A program made the position numbers and the translations under genes. 64,000 nucleotides of DNA. It comes from Chamaea fasciata. Taxonomy: Eukaryota > Chordata > Aves > Passeriformes > Sylviidae. Positions 11,501 through 22,300 of the stretch are shown here, piece after piece. Below the pieces are notes generated by a model. That model saw only the letters and a list, made by a program, of their open reading frames with translations, made no database searches and was not told the DNA's origin. Every line of letters begins with the position of its first letter. Position 1 is the first letter of the stretch. Location: positions 62,001-126,000 of the forward strand of contig JARCOQ010000185.1 in NCBI GenBank assembly GCA_029207755.1. The letters are read 5' to 3'.

Positions 11501-12612
11501 TGGAGGTCCCCTAGGTGTCCCTGGGGGTGCCCAGAGTGTCCCTGCGAGTGCCCTGGCTGTCCCCTAGGGGTCTCTGGGGGTGCCCTGCCTGTCCCCTAGG
11601 TGTCCCTCGGGGTGTCCTGGCTGTCTCTGGGGGTGCCCTGGCTGTCCCCTAGGTGTCCCTGGGGGTGCCCTGGGTGTCCCTGGGGTGCCCTGGCTGTCCC
11701 CTAGGTGGCCCTGGGGGTGCCCTCGCTGTCCCTGGGGTGCCCTGGCTTTCCCCTAGGTGTCCCTGGGGGTCCCCTTGGTGTCCCTGGAGGTGCCCAGGGT
11801 GTCCCTGGAGGTGCCCTTGCTGTCCCCTAGGTGTCCCTAGGGGTGCCCTGGCTGTCCCCTAGGTGTCCCTGGGGGTGCCCTGCCTGTCCCTTAGGTGTCC
11901 CTGGGTGTGCCCTGGCTGTCCCTAGGGTACCCTGGCTATCCCCTCGGTGTCCCTGGGGGTGCCCTGGGTGTCCCTGGGGTGCCCTGGCTGTCCCCTAGGT
12001 GTCCCTGAGGGTGCCCTGGCTGTCCCTAGGGTACCCTGGCTGTCCCCTCGGTGTCCCTGGGGGGGCCCTGGGTGTCCCTGTGGTGCCCTGGCTGTCCCTG
12101 AGGTGCCAGGGAGGTCCCCTACGTGTCCCTGGGGTGCCCTGGCTGTCCCGTCAGTGTCCCTGAGGGTACCCTGGGTGTCCCTGGCTTGCCCTGACTGTCT
12201 CCTAGGTGTCCCTGGGGGTGCCCTGGCTGTCCTCTAGGTGTCCCTGTGGTTGCCCTCCCTGTCCCTCCGGATGCCCTGGCTGTCCCCTAGGTGTCCCTGG
12301 GGGTGACCTGGGCGTCCCTGGGGTGCCCTGGCTGTCCCCTAGGTGTCCCTGGGGGGGGCCGTGGCTGTCCCCTAGGTGTCCCTGAGAGTGCCCTGGCTGT
12401 CCCTGGGGTGCCCTGGCTGTCCCCTAGGTGTCCCTGGGGGGGCCCTGGCTGTCCCCTAGGTTTCCTTGGGGGTGCCCTGCCTGTCCCCTAGGTGTCCCTG
12501 GGGATGCCCTGGCTGTCCCCTAGGTGTCCCTGGGGGTGTCCTGGGTGTCCCTGGGGGTGCCCTGGCTGTCCCCTAGGTGTCACTGGGGGTGACCTGGGTG
12601 TCCCTGGAGTTC
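7625..12612. repeat. 5 kb higher-order unit, copy 1 of a tandem pair
   Basis: This 4988 bp unit is followed directly by a second copy starting at 12613. Matching points are 7641/12629, 8627/13615, 9092/13890, 9521/14351, 10097/14822, 10654/15579, 11653/16578 and 12291/17110. The offsets move through 4988, 4798, 4830, 4725, 4925 and 4819 bp, that is, by steps of about 190, 32, 105, 199 and 106 bp, nearly all multiples of the array monomer. Between the steps the copies look almost identical. Confidence 0.88.
10595..11862. repeat. 1.3 kb module, copy 2 of 3
   Basis: This matches 2669-3887 and 15520-16787. Compared with the third copy it lacks about 200 bp, which are the GTGACC and CCCAAGG units seen at 15387-15578 and 2531-2668. 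It lies within the 5 kb unit that starts at 7625. Confidence 0.82.
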
Positions 12613-15600
12613 CCTGGCTGTCCCCTAGGTGTCCCTGGGGGTCCCTGGGTGTCCCTGGGGTGCCCTGGCTGTCTCTGGGCTGCCCGGGAGGTCCCCTAGG
12701 TGTCCCTTGGGTGCCCTGGCTGTCCCGTCTGTGTCCCTGAGTGTGCCCTGGGTGTCCCTGGCGTGCCCTGGCTGTCTCCTAGGTGTCCCTGGGGGTGCCC
12801 TGGCTGTCCTCTAGGTGTCCCTGTGGGTGCCCTCCCTGTCCCTCGGGATGCCCTGGCTGTCCCCTAGGTGTCCCTGGGGGTGACCTGGGTGTCCCTGGGG
12901 TGCCCTGGCTGTCCACTAGGTGTCCCTGGGGTGGCCCTGGCTGTCCCCTAGGTGTCCCTGAGGGTGCCCTGGATGTCCCTGGGGTGCCCTGGCTGTCCCC
13001 TAGGTGTCCCTGGGGGTGCCCTGGCTGTCCCTGGGGTGCCCTGGCTGTCCCCTAGATGTCCCTGGCGGTGCCCTAGGTGTCCCTGGGGGTGCCCAGAGTG
13101 TCCCTGCGAGTGCCCTGGCTGTCCCCTAGGGGTCTCTGGGGGTGCCCTTCCTGTCCCCTAGGTGTCCCTGGCGGTGTCCTGGGTGTCCCTGGGGGTGCCC
13201 TGGCTGTCCCCTAGGTGTCCCTGGGGGTGCCCTGGGTGTCCCTGGGGTGCCCTGGCTGTCCCCTAGGTGGCCCTGGGGGTGCCCTCGCTGTCCCTGGGGT
13301 GCTCTGGCTTTCCCCGTCAGTGTCCCTGGGGGTCCCCTTGGTGTCCCTGGGGGTGCCCAGGGTGTCCCTGGAGGTGCCCTTGCTGTCCCCTAGGTGTCCC
13401 TGGGGGTGCCCTGGCTGTCCCTGGGGTGCTCTGGATGTCCCCTAGGTGTCCCTGGGGGGGGCCCTGGCTGTCCCCTAGGTGTCCCTGAGAGTGCCCTGGC
13501 TGTCCCTGGGGTGCCCTGGCTGTCCCCTAGGTCTCCCTGGGGGGGCCCTGGCTGTCCCCTAGGTGTCCCTGGGGGTGACCTGGGTGTCCCTGGAGTGCCC
13601 TGGCTGTCCCCTAGGTGTCCCTGGGGGGTCCCTGGCTGTCCCCAAGGTGTCCCTTGAAGTGCCCTGCCTGTCCCCTAGGTGTCCCTGGGGGTGCCCTGGC
13701 TGTCCCTGGGGTACCCTGGCTGTCCCCTAGATGTCCCTGGAGGTCCCCTAGGTGTCCCTGGGGGTGCCCAGAGTGTCCCTGCGAGTGCCCTGGCTGTCCC
13801 CTAGGGGTCTCTGGGGGTGCCCTGCCTGTCCCCTAGGTGTCCCTCGGGGTGTCCTGGCTGTCCCTGGGGGTGCCCTGGCTGTCCCCTAGGTGTCCCTGGG
13901 GGTGCCCTGGGTGTCCCTGGGGTGCCCTGGCTGTCCCCTAGGTGGCCCTGGGGGTGCCCTCGCTGTCCCTGGGGTGCCCTGGCTTTCCCCTAGGTGTCCC
14001 TGGGGGTCCCCTTGGTGTCCCTGGAGGTGCCCAGGGTGTCCCTGGAGGTGCCCTTGGTGTCCCCTAGGTGTCCCTAGGGGTGCCCTGGCTGTCCCTGGGG
14101 TGCTCTGTATGTCCCCTTGGTGTCCCTGGGGTGCCCTGGCTGTCCCCTTGGTGTCCCTGAGGGTGCCCTGGCTGTCCCTTAGGTGTCCCTGGGGGTGCCC
14201 TGCCTGTCCCCTAGGTGTCCCTGGGGGTGCCCTGCCTGTCCCTTAGGTGTCCCTGGGGGTGCCCTGGCTGTCCCTAGGGTACCCTGGCTGTCCCCTTGGT
14301 GTCCCTGGGGGTGCCCTGGGTGTCCCTGGGGTGCCCTGGCTGTCCCCTAGGTGTCCCTGGGGGTGCCCAGGCTGTCCCCTAGGTGTCCCTGGGGTGCCCT
14401 GGCTGTCCCTGAGGTGCCCGGGAGGTCCCCTACGTGTCCCTGGGGTGCCCTGGCTGTCCCGTCAGTGTCCCTGGGGGTGCCCTGGCTGTCCCTCGGGTGC
14501 CCTGGCTGTCCCCTAGGTGTCCCTGGGGGTGCCCTGGGTGTCCCTGGGCTGCCCTGGCTGTCCCCAAGGTGTCCCTTGGGGTGCCCAGAGTTTCCCTGGG
14601 ATGTCCCTGGCTGTCCCCTAGGGGTCTCTGGGGGTGCCCTGGCTGTCCCGTCTGTGTCCCTGGGGGTGCCCTGCCTGTCCCCTAGGTGTCCCTGGGGGTG
14701 CCCTGCCTGTCCCTTAGGTGTCCCTGGGGGTGCCCTGGCTGTCCCTAGGGTACCCTGGCTGTCCCCTCGGTGTCCCTGGGGGTGCCCTGGGTGTCCCTGG
14801 GGTGCCCTGGCTGTCCCCTAGGTGTCCCTGGGGGTGCCCAGGCTGTCCCCTAGGTGTCCCTGGGGGGGCCCTGGGTGTCCCTGGGGTGCCCTGGTTGTCC
14901 CTGAGGTGCCTGGGAGGTCCCCTACGTGTCCCTGGGGTGCCCTGGCTGTCCCGTCAGTGTCCCTGAGGGTACCCTGGGTGTCCCTGGCGTGCCCTGGCTG
15001 TCTCCTAGGTGTCCCTGGGGGTGCCCTGGCTGTCCTCTAGGTGTCCCTGTGGGTGCCCTCCCTGTCCCTCCGGATGCCCTGGCTGTCCCCTAGGTGTCCC
15101 TGTGGGTGACCTGGGTGTCCCTGGGGTGCCCTGGCTGTCCCCTAGGTGTCCCTGGGGGGGGGCCCTGGCTGTCCCCTAGGTGTCCCTGAGAGTGCCCTGG
15201 CTGTCCCTGGGGTGCCCTGGCTGTCCCCTAGGTGTCCCTGGGGGGGCCCTGGTTGTCCCCTAGGTTTCCTTGGGGGTGCCCTGCCTGTTCCCTAGGTGTT
15301 CCTGGGGATGCCCTGGCTGTCCTCTAGGTGTTCCTGGGGGTGCCCTGGGTGTCCCTCGGATGCCCTTGCTGTCTCCTAGGTGTCCCTGGGGTGACCTGGG
15401 TGTCCCTGGAGTGCCCTGGCTGTCCCCTAGGTGTCCCTGGGGGGGCCCTGGCTGTCCCCAAGGTGTCCCTTGAAGTGCCCTGCCTGTCCCCTAGGTGTCC
15501 CTGGGGGTGCCCTGGCTGTCCTCTAGGTGTTCCTGGGGGTGCCCTGGGTGTCCCTCCGATGCCCTTGCTGTCTCCTAGGTGTCCCTGGGGGTGCCCTGGG

Positions 15601-17431
15601 TGTCCCTGGGGGGGCCCTGGCTGTCCCCTATGTGTCCCTGGGGGTGCCCTGGCTGTGCCCTCGGTGTCCCTGGGGGTGCCCTGGCTGTCCCTAGGGTGCC
15701 CTGGCTGTGCCCTTGGTGTCCCTGGGGGTGCCCTGGCTGTCCCTCGGGTGCCCTGGCTGTCCCCTAGGTGTCCCTGGGGGTGCCCTGGGTGTCCCTGGGC
15801 TGCCCTGGCTGTCCCCAAGGTGTCCCTGTGGGTGCCCAGAGTGTCCCTGGGAGTGCCCTTGCTGTGCCCTCGGTGTCCCTGGGGGTGACCTGGGTGTCCC
15901 TGGGGTGCCCTGGCTGACCCCAAGGTGTCCCTTGGGGTGCCCAGAGTGTCCCTGGGATGTCCCTGGCTGTCCCCTAGGGGTCTCTGGGGGTGCCCTGGCT
16001 GTCCCGTCTGTGTCCCTGGGGGTGCCCTGCCTGTCCCCTAGGTGTCCCTGGGGGTGCCCTGCCTGTCCCTTAGGTGTCCCTGGGCGTGCCCTGGCTGTCC
16101 CTAGGGTGCCCTGGCGGTGCCCTCGGTGTCTCTGGGGGTGCCCTGGGTGTCCCTGGGGTGCCCTGGCTGACCCCAAGGTGTCCCTTGGGGTGCCCAGAGT
16201 GTCCCTGGGATGTCCCTGGCTGTCCTCTAGGGGTCTCTGGGGGTGACCTGGGTATCCCTGGGGTGCCCTGGCTGTCCCCTAGGTGTCCCTGGGGGGGCCC
16301 TGGCTGTACCCTAGGTGTCCCTGAGGGTGCCCTGGCTGTCCCTGGGGTGCCCTGGCTGTCCCCTAGGTGTCCCTGGGGGTGCCCTGGCTGTCCCTGGGGT
16401 ACCCTGGCTGTCCCCTAGATGTCCCTGGAGGTCCCCTAGGTGTCCCTGGGGGTGCCCAGAGTGTCCCTGCGAGTGCCCTGGCTGTCCCCTAGGGGTCTCT
16501 GGGGGTGCCCTGCCTGTCCCCTAGGTGTCCCTCGGGGTGTCCTGGCTGTCTCTGGGGGTGCCCTGGCTGTCCCCTAGGTGTCCCTGGGGGTGCCCTGGGT
16601 GTCCCTGGGGTGCCCTGGCTGTCCCCTAGGTGGCCCTGGGGGTGCCCTCGCTGTCCCTGGGGTGCCCTGGCTTTCCCCTAGGTGTCCCTGGGGGTCCCCT
16701 TGGTGTCCCTGGAGGTGCCCAGGGTGTCCCTGGAGGTGCCCTTGCTGTCCCCTAGGTGTCCCTAGGGGTGCCCTGGCTGTCCCTGGGGTGCTCTGGATGT
16801 CCCCTTGGTGTCCCTGGGGTGCCCTGGCTGTCCCCTAGGTGTCCCTGGGGGTGCCCTGCCTGTCCCTTAGGTGTCCCTGGGGGTGCCCTGGCTGTCCCTA
16901 GGGTACCCTGGCTGTCCCCTCGGTGTCCCTGGGGGGGCCCTGGGTGTCCCTGTGGTGCCCTGGCTGTCCCTGAGGTGCCAGGGAGGTCCCCTACGTGTCC
17001 CTGGGGTGCCCTGGCTGTCCCGTCAGTGTCCCTGAGGGTACCCTGGGTGTCCCTGGCTTGCCCTGGCTGTCTCCTAGGTGTCCCTGGGGGTGCCCTGGCT
17101 GTCCTCTAGGTGTCCCTGGGGGTGACCTGGGCGTCCCTGGGGTGCCCTGGCTGTCCCCTAGGTGTCCCTGGGGGGGGCCGTGGCTGTCCCCTAGGTGTCC
17201 CTGAGAGTGCCCTGGCTGTCCCTGGGGTGCCCTGGCTGTCCCCTAGGTGTCCCTGGGGGGGCCCTGGCTGTCCCCTAGGTTTCCTTGGGGGTGCCCTGCC
17301 TGTCCCCTAGGTGTCCCTGGGGATGCCCTGGCTGTCCCCTAGGTGTCCCTGGGGGTGTCCTGGGTGTCCCTGGGGGTGCCCTGGCTGTCCCCTAGGTGTC
17401 ACTGGGGGTGACCTGGGTGTCCCTGGAGTTC
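12613..17431. repeat. 5 kb higher-order unit, copy 2 of the tandem pair
   Basis: This copy is about 4.82 kb and directly adjoins copy 1. At 17432 the sequence begins like a third copy (CCCTAGG followed by TGTCCCTGGGGG) but then diverges within about 20 bp, so the tandem series stops here. The 1.3 kb module at 15387-16787 lies inside it. Confidence 0.87.
15154..15162 (+). repeat. G9 homopolymer
   Basis: This is the longest G run I read in the window. The paralogous position 10429-10436 has eight G, and this single base accounts exactly for the change in offset from 4725 to 4726 between the two 5 kb units. Runs of 7-8 G elsewhere (930-936, 2760-2767) show that this position of monomer 1 is length-variable. 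Confidence 0.85.
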
Positions 17432-18462
17432 CCTGGCTGTCCCCTAGGTGTCCCTGGGGGTGTCCTGGGTGTCCCTGGGGGTGCCCTGCCTGTCCCCTAG
17501 GTGTCCCTGGGGGTGCCCTGGCTGTCCTCTAGGTGTTCCTGGGGGTGCCCTGGGTGTCCCTCGGATGCCCTGGCTGTCTCCTAGGTGTCCCTGGGGGTGC
17601 CCTGGGTGTCCCTGGGGGGGCCCTGGCTGTCCCCTAGGTATTCCTGGGGGTGCCCTGGCTGTGCCCTCGGTGTCCCTGAGGGTGCCGGGGCTGTCCCTAG
17701 GGTGCCGTGGCTGTGCCCTTGGTGTCCCTGTGGGTGCCCAGAGTGTTCCTGGGAGTGCCCTGGCTGTGCCCTCGGTGTCCCTGGGGGTGCCCTGGGTGTC
17801 CCCTAGGTGTCCCTCGGGGTGTCCTGGCTGTCCCTGGGGGTGCCCTGGCTGTCCCCTAGGTGTCCCTGGGGGTGCCCTGGGTGTCCCTGGGGTGCCCTGG
17901 CTGTCCCCTAGGTGGCCCTGGGGGTGCCCTCGCTGTCCCTGGCTTGCCCTGGCTGTCTCCTAGGTGTCCCTGGGGGTGCCCTGGCTGTCCTCTAGGTGTC
18001 CCTGGGGTGCCCTGGGTGTCCCTGGCGTGCCCTGGCTGTCTCCTAGGTGTCCCTGGGGGTGCCCTGGCTGTCCTCTAGGTGTCCCTGTGGGTGCCCTCCC
18101 TGTCCCTCCGGATGCCCTGGCTGTCCCCTAGGTGTCCCTGGGGGTGACCTGGGCGTCCCTGGGGTGCCCTGGCTGTCCCCTAGGTGTCCCTGGGGGGGGC
18201 CGTGGCTGTCCCCTAGGTGTCCCTGAGAGTGCCCTGGCTGTCCCTGGGGTGCCCTGGCTGTCCCCTAGGTGTCCCTGGGGGGGCCCTGGCTGTCCCCTAG
18301 GTTTCCTTGGGGGTGCCCTGCCTGTCCCCTAGGTGTCCCTGGGGATGCCCTGGCTGTCCCCTAGGTGTCCCTGGGGGTGTCCTGGGTGTCCCTGGGGGTG
18401 CCCTGGCTGTCCCCTAGGTGTCCCTGGGGGTGACCTGGGTGTCCCTGGCGTTCCCTGGCTGT
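17057..18462. repeat. 1.02 kb offset duplication
   Basis: The units at 17110-17430 recur at 18132-18460 with an offset of 1022 bp, including the rare GACCTGGGCG and GGGGGGGCCGTGG variants. The upstream part (17057 against about 18026) has one 53 bp unit more in the second copy. The same run is also at 12291-12600, so this is a third copy of the tail of the 5 kb unit. Confidence 0.83.
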
Positions 18463-21400
18463 CCCCTAGGTGTCCCTGGGGGGGCCCTGGCTGTCCCCAA
18501 GGTGTCCCTGGGGGTGCCCTGCCTGTCCCCTAGGTGTCCCTGGGGGTGCCCTGGCTGTCCTCTAGGTGTTCCTGGGGGTGCCCTGGCTGTGCCCTCGGTG
18601 TCCCTGAGGGTGCCCGGGCTGTCCCTAGGGTGCCGTGGCTGTGCCCTCGGTGTCCCTGGGGGTGCCCTGGGTGTCCCTGGGGTGCCCTGGCTGACCCCAA
18701 GGTGTCCCTTGGGGTGCCCAGAGTGTCCCTGGGATGTCCCTGGCTGTCCCCTAGGGGTCTCTGGGGGTGCCCTGGCTGTCCCGTCTGTGTCCCTGGGGGT
18801 GCCCTGCCTGTCCCTTAGGTGTCCCTGGGGGTGCTCTGGCTGTCCCTAGGGTGCCCTGGCTGTGCCCTCTGTGTCTCTGGGGGTGCCCTGGGTGTCCCTG
18901 GGGTGCCCTGGCTGTTCCCTAGGTGTCCCTGGGGGTGCCCAGGCTGTCCCCTAGGTGTCCCTGGGGGGGCCCTGGGTGTCCCTGGGGTGCCCTGGCTGTC
19001 TCTGGGGTGCCCGGGAGGTCCCCTAGGTGTCCCTTGGGTGCCCTGGCTGTCCCGTCAGTGTCACTGAGTGTGCCCTGGGTGTCCCTGGCGTGCCCTGGCT
19101 GTCCTCTAGGTGTCCCTGTGGGTGCCCTCCCTGTCCCTCGGGATGCCCTGGCTGTCCCCTAGGTGTCCCTGGGGGTGACCTGGGTGTCCCTTGGGGTGCC
19201 CTGGCTGTCCCCTAGGTGTCCCTGGGGTGGCCCTGGCTGTCCCCTAGGTGTCCCTGAGGGTGCCCTGGATGTCCCTGGGGTGCCCTGGCTGTCCCCTAGG
19301 TGTCCCTGGGGGTGCCCTGGCTGTCCCTGGGGTGCCCTGGCTGTCCCCTAGATGTCCCTGGAGGTCCCCTAAGTGTCCCTGGGGGTGCCCAGAGTGTCCC
19401 TGCGAGTGCCCTGGCTGTCCCCTAGGGGTCTCTGGGGGTGCCCTGCCTGTCCCCTAGGTGTCCCTGGGGGTGTCCTGGGTGTCCCTGGAGGTGCCCTGGC
19501 TGTCCCCTAGGTGTCCCTGGGGGTGCCCTGGGTGTCCCTGGGCTGCCCTGGCTGTCCCCAAGGTGTCCCTGTGGGTGCCCAGAGTGTTCCTGGGAGTGCC
19601 CTGGCTGTGCCCTCGGTGTCCCTGGGGGTGTCCTGGGTGTCCCTGGGGATGCCCTGGCTGTCCCCTAGGTGTCCCTGGGGGTGCCCTGGGTGTCCCTGGG
19701 GTGCCCTGGCTTTCCCCTACGTGTCCCTAGGGTGCCCTGGCCGTCCCCTAGGTGTCCCTGGGTGTGCCCAGGGTGTCCCTGGGGTGTTCTGGCTGTACCC
19801 TCGGTGTCCCTGGGGGTGCCCAGGGTGTCCCTGGGGTGCCCTGGCTGTCCCGTCTGTGTCCCTGTGGGTGCCCAGGGTGTCCCTGGGGTGCCCTGGCTGT
19901 CCCCTACGTGTCCCTGGGGGTGCCCTGGCTGTCCCCTAGGTGTCCCTGGGGGGGCCCTGGCTGTCCCCTAGGTGTCCCTGGGGGTGCCCTGCCTGTCCCC
20001 TAGGTGTCCTTGGGGGTGCCCTGGCTGTCCTCTAGGTGTCCCTGGGGGTGCCCTGGGTGTCCCTGGGGATGCCCTGGCTGTCTCCTAGGTGTCCCTGGGG
20101 GCCCCCGGGGTGTCCCTGGGGGGGCCCTGGCTGTCCCCTAGGTGTCCCTGGGGGTGCCCTGGCTCTGCCCTCGGTGTCCCCTGAGGGTGCCCTGGCTGTC
20201 CCTAGGGCGCCCTGGCTGTGCCCTTGGTGTCCCTGGGGGTGCCCTGGCTGTCCCTCGGGTGCCCTGGCTGTCCCCTAGGTGTCCCTGGGGGTGCCCTGGG
20301 TGTCCCTGGGCTGCCCTGGCTGGCCCCAAGGTGTCCCTGTGGGTGCCCAGAGTGTCCCTGGGAGTGCCCTGGCTGGGCCCTCGGTGACCCTGGGGGTTCC
20401 CAGAGTGTCCCTGGGAGGTCCCTGGCTGTCCCCTAGGGGTCTCTGGGGGTGCCCTGGCTGTCCCGTCTGTGTCCCTGGGGGTGCCCTGCCTGTCCCCTAG
20501 GTGTCCCTGGGGTTGCCCTGCCTGTCCCTTAGGTGTCCCTGGGGGTGCCCTGCCTGTCCCCTAGGTGTCCCTGGGGTTGCCCTGCCTGTCCCCTAGGTGT
20601 CCCTGGGGTTGCCCTGCCTGTCCCCTAGGTGTCCCTGGGGGTGCCCTGGCTGTCCCCTCGGTATCCCTGGGGGTGCCCTGGGTGTGCCTGGGGTGCCCTT
20701 GCTGTACCCTAGGTGTCCCTAGGGGGTGCCCAGGGTGTCCCTGGGGATGCCCTGGCTGTCCCCTAGGTGTCCCTGGGGGTGCCCTGGCTGTCCCCTAGGT
20801 GTCCCTGGGGGTGCCCTGGGTGTCCCTGGGGGTGCCCTGGCTGTCCCTGGAGTGCCCTGGCTGTCCCCTAGGTGTCCCTTGGGGGGGCCCTGGCTCTCCC
20901 CTAGGTGTCCCTGGGGGTGCCCTGGGTGTCCCTGGGCTGCCCTGGCTGTCCCCAAGGTGTCCCTGTGGGTGCCCAGAGTGTACCTGGGTGTGCCCTGGCT
21001 GTGCCCTCGGTGTCCCTGGGGGTGCCCTGGGTGTCCCTGGGGTGCCCTGGCTGACCCCAAAGGTGTCCCTTGGGGTGCCAGAGTGTCCCTGGGAGGGCCC
21101 TGGCTGTCCCCTAGGGGCTCTGGGGGTGCCCTGGCTGTCCCGTCAGTGTCCCTGGGGGTGCCCTGCCTGTCCCTTAGGTGTCCCTGGGGGTGCCCTGGCT
21201 GTCCCTAGGGTGCCCTGGCTGTGCCCTCGGTGTCTCTGGGGGTGCCCTGGGTGTCCCCTGGGGTGCCCTGGCTGACCCCAAGGTGTCCCTTGGGGTGCCC
21301 AGAGTGTCCCTGGGATGTCCCTGGCTGTCCCCTAGGGGTCTCTGGGGGTGCCCTGGCTGTCCCGTCTGTGTCCCTGGGGGTGCCCTGCCTGTCCCTTAGG

Positions 21401-22300
21401 TGTCCCTGGGCTACCCTGGCTGTCCCTAGGGTACCCTGGCTGTCCCCTCGGTGTCCCTGGGGGTGCCCTGGGTGTCCCTGTGGTGCCCTGGCTGTCCCCT
21501 AGGTGTCCCTGGGGGTGCCCAGGCTGTCCCCTAGGTGTCCCTGGGGGGGCCCTGGGTGTCCCTGGGGTGCCCTGGCTGTCCCTGAGGTGCCCGGGAGGTC
21601 CCCTACGTGTCCCTGGGGTGCCCTGGCTGTCCCGTCAGTGTCCCTGAGGGTGCCCTGGGTGTCCCTGGCGTGCCCTGGCTGTCTCCTAGGTGTCCCTGGG
21701 GGTGCCCTGGCTGTCCCCTAGGTGTCCCTGGGGTGCCCTGGGTGTCCCTGGCGTGCCCTGGCTGTCTCCTAGGTGTCCCTGGGGGTGCCCTGACTGTCCT
21801 CTAGGTGTCCCTGTGGGTGCCCTCCCTGTCCCTCGGGATGCCCTGGCTGTCCCCTAGGTGTCCCTGGGGGTGACCTGGGTGTCCTTGGGGTGCCCTGGCT
21901 GTCCCCTAGGTGTCCTTGGGGGGGCCCTGGCTGTCCCCTAGGTGTCCCTGAGGGTGCCCTGGCTGTCCTTGGGGTGCCCTGGCTGTCCCCTAGGTGTCCC
22001 TGGGGGTGCCCTGGCTGTCCCTGGGGTGCCCTGGCTGTCCCCTAGATGTCCCTGGAGGTCCCCTAGGTGTCCCTGGGGGTGCCCAGAGTAACCCTGCGAG
22101 TGCCCTGGCTGTCCCCTAGGGGTTTCTGGGGGTGCCCTGCCAGTCCCCTAGGTGTCCCTCGGGGTGTCCTGGCTGTCCCTGGGGGTGCCCTGGGTGTCCC
22201 TGGGGTGCCCTGGCTGACCCCAAGGTGTCCCTTGGGGTGCCCAGAGTGTCCCTGGGAGGTCCCTGGCTGTCCCCTAGGGGTCTCTGGGGGTGCCCTGGCT
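18463..22300. repeat. Mixed left-family units
   Basis: Modules known from the first 17 kb occur here in rearranged order. Examples are a TGACCCCAAGG unit at about 18688, the TGCGAG marker at about 19403, and the GGGAGG/CCGTCAG run at 21590-21650, as at 470-520. At 19740-19900 there is a less common CCGTCCCCTAGG and TTCTGGCTGTACCC variant. I found no long block in register with another part of the window, and no non-repeat DNA. Confidence 0.75.
20100..21420. other. Zone with scattered single-base irregularities
   Basis: Several units here depart from otherwise conserved forms by one base: CCCCGGGG at about 20102, an extra C near 20180, an extra G near 20712, CCCCAAAGG at about 21056, GGGTGCCAGAG (one C short) at about 21074, GGGGCTCTGG (a T and C missing) at about 21114 and an extra C near 21256. 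The density is higher than in neighbouring stretches. It could be real divergence or residual consensus error. Confidence 0.55.

Noticed and set aside
15324..15923. Minus-strand open frame of 199 residues, collagen-like in look (G, P, Q, T, R rich)
   Set aside because: It is the reverse complement of the same units. It has no regular Gly-X-Y register, overlaps plus-strand open frames, and changes whenever a 52 bp unit shifts the frame.
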